Origin: an uncultured Alphaproteobacteria bacterium | Lineage (GTDB): Bacteria; Pseudomonadota; Alphaproteobacteria; HIMB59 | Length of the DNA: 48,159 bases | Reading direction: 5' to 3' | Assembly: GCA_902514885.1 (NCBI GenBank) | Contig: CABXST010000004.1 | Coordinates: 1 to 48,159 of the forward strand | Shown here: in pieces, positions 47,758-48,159 of the stretch | Numbering within the stretch: position 1 is the stretch's first letter | Layout of the letters: every line of letters begins with the position of its first letter | The notes under the pieces: model-generated | Told to the model about the DNA's origin: nothing | Seen by the model: only the letters and a program-made list of their open reading frames with translations | Database searches by the model: none | Program-made: the position numbers and the translations under genes

Positions 47758-48159
47758 ATTGGACAGGTATCATATCAATTTACTTGCACGAAATGGACCG
47801 TATGAGAAGGACAACAGTTCAAAGTATATTTTCTCCTGTTATCTCCTCCTCTTTATATTTTGTTGTATTTGGTGCAGCAATTGGTAGCCGAATACCTGTA
47901 ATTGAGGATATCTCATATGGATCTTTTATAGTTCCGGGAATGATAATGTTAGCCCTACTTACTCAGAGTGTTTCAAACGCTTCGTCAGGAATTTTCTTTC
48001 CTAAATTTTTAGGAACTATTAATGAAATTTATGCCGCACCTTTATCAACTACAGAAATCGTTATTGGTTTTGTCGGGGCAGCTACCACTAAATCTATAAT
48101 ACTGGGGAGCTTAATTTTGGCAACAGGTTTATTTTTTGTAGATATCTATATTATGCATC
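47754..48159 (+). CDS. ABC-2 type permease (3' end outside window)
   Basis: The start of an ABC-2 permease, about 135 codons visible. MNWTGIISIYLHEMDRMRR is the typical cytoplasmic N-terminus, followed by several hydrophobic segments (SPVISSSLYFVVFGAAIG, IVPGMIMLALLTQ) and the conserved ISYGSFIVPG region of YadH-like proteins. The ATG at 47754 overlaps the ATPase stop (ATGA). It probably forms an exporter with the preceding ATPase. Confidence 0.88.
   Translation, partial: MNWTGIISIYLHEMDRMRRTTVQSIFSPVISSSLYFVVFGAAIGSRIPVIEDISYGSFIVPGMIMLALLTQSVSNASSGIFFPKFLGTINEIYAAPLSTTEIVIGFVGAATTKSIILGSLILATGLFFVDIYIMH

Overview
The window is AT-rich chromosomal DNA with tightly packed genes, many overlapping by 1-50 bases. 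Gene content and order point to an alphaproteobacterium: divergent xerC/priA followed by an atpHAGDC cluster without F0 genes, the run rplU-rpmA-obgE-proB-proA-nadD-rsfS-ctpA-rppH, a DUF1192 protein, an Irr-like Fur regulator and an AqpS-type aquaporin. The low GC and compactness suggest a streamlined, possibly marine, lineage; that is inference, as no rRNA is present. TGA is used as a stop, so the code is standard.

Layout. 1-3138: a Tat-exported metallo-beta-lactamase-fold hydrolase (cut by the left edge), a class I glutamine amidotransferase, a small lipoprotein, DUF1192, DUF1330 and DUF2141 genes. An AT-rich intergenic segment here carries a cluster of DnaA boxes and is a candidate replication origin. 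3128-7313: sulfate activation, with CysNC fusion, a CysD carrying an unexplained 194-residue N-terminal extension, and divergent CysQ. 7316-15232: XerC, PriA and the F1 ATP synthase genes. 15223-22403 (minus strand): RppH, CtpA, RsfS, NadD, an unknown ORF, ProA, ProB, Obg, L27 and L21. 22493-25716: a zinc regulon (zur-znuB-znuC, divergent znuA) with a clear palindromic Zur-type operator and a ZnuA with a very long His/Asp repeat.

25717-30242: an apparent iron block: Irr-like regulator, DUF4856 secreted protein, membrane di-iron hydroxylase and a ferric-iron binding protein without its permease. 30371-34523: a compact pABA/folate operon pabB-pabA-pabC-folP-folB-folK. 34480-38046 (minus): a divergent TrpF-like protein, KatG, and an aquaporin gene broken by a frameshift in its first NPA box. 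38086-43074: a small membrane protein, an omega-amino-acid transaminase, an unknown 95-residue ORF, then OsmC, enoyl-CoA hydratase and acyl-CoA synthetase in one operon, and a 27-codon membrane peptide ORF with a strong ribosome binding site. 43266-48159: PncC, a PIF1-like helicase, a small membrane protein, AlaX, an EamA transporter, and an ABC-2 exporter cut by the right edge.

Most genes are housekeeping. No rRNA, tRNA, CRISPR array, insertion sequence or prophage was recognised. The observations most worth checking are the DnaA-box cluster, the CysD extension, the unknown ORF between proA and nadD, rsfS lacking a canonical start, the atypical pabB/pabA active-site residues, the broken aquaporin, and the 27-codon ORF with palindromes upstream.
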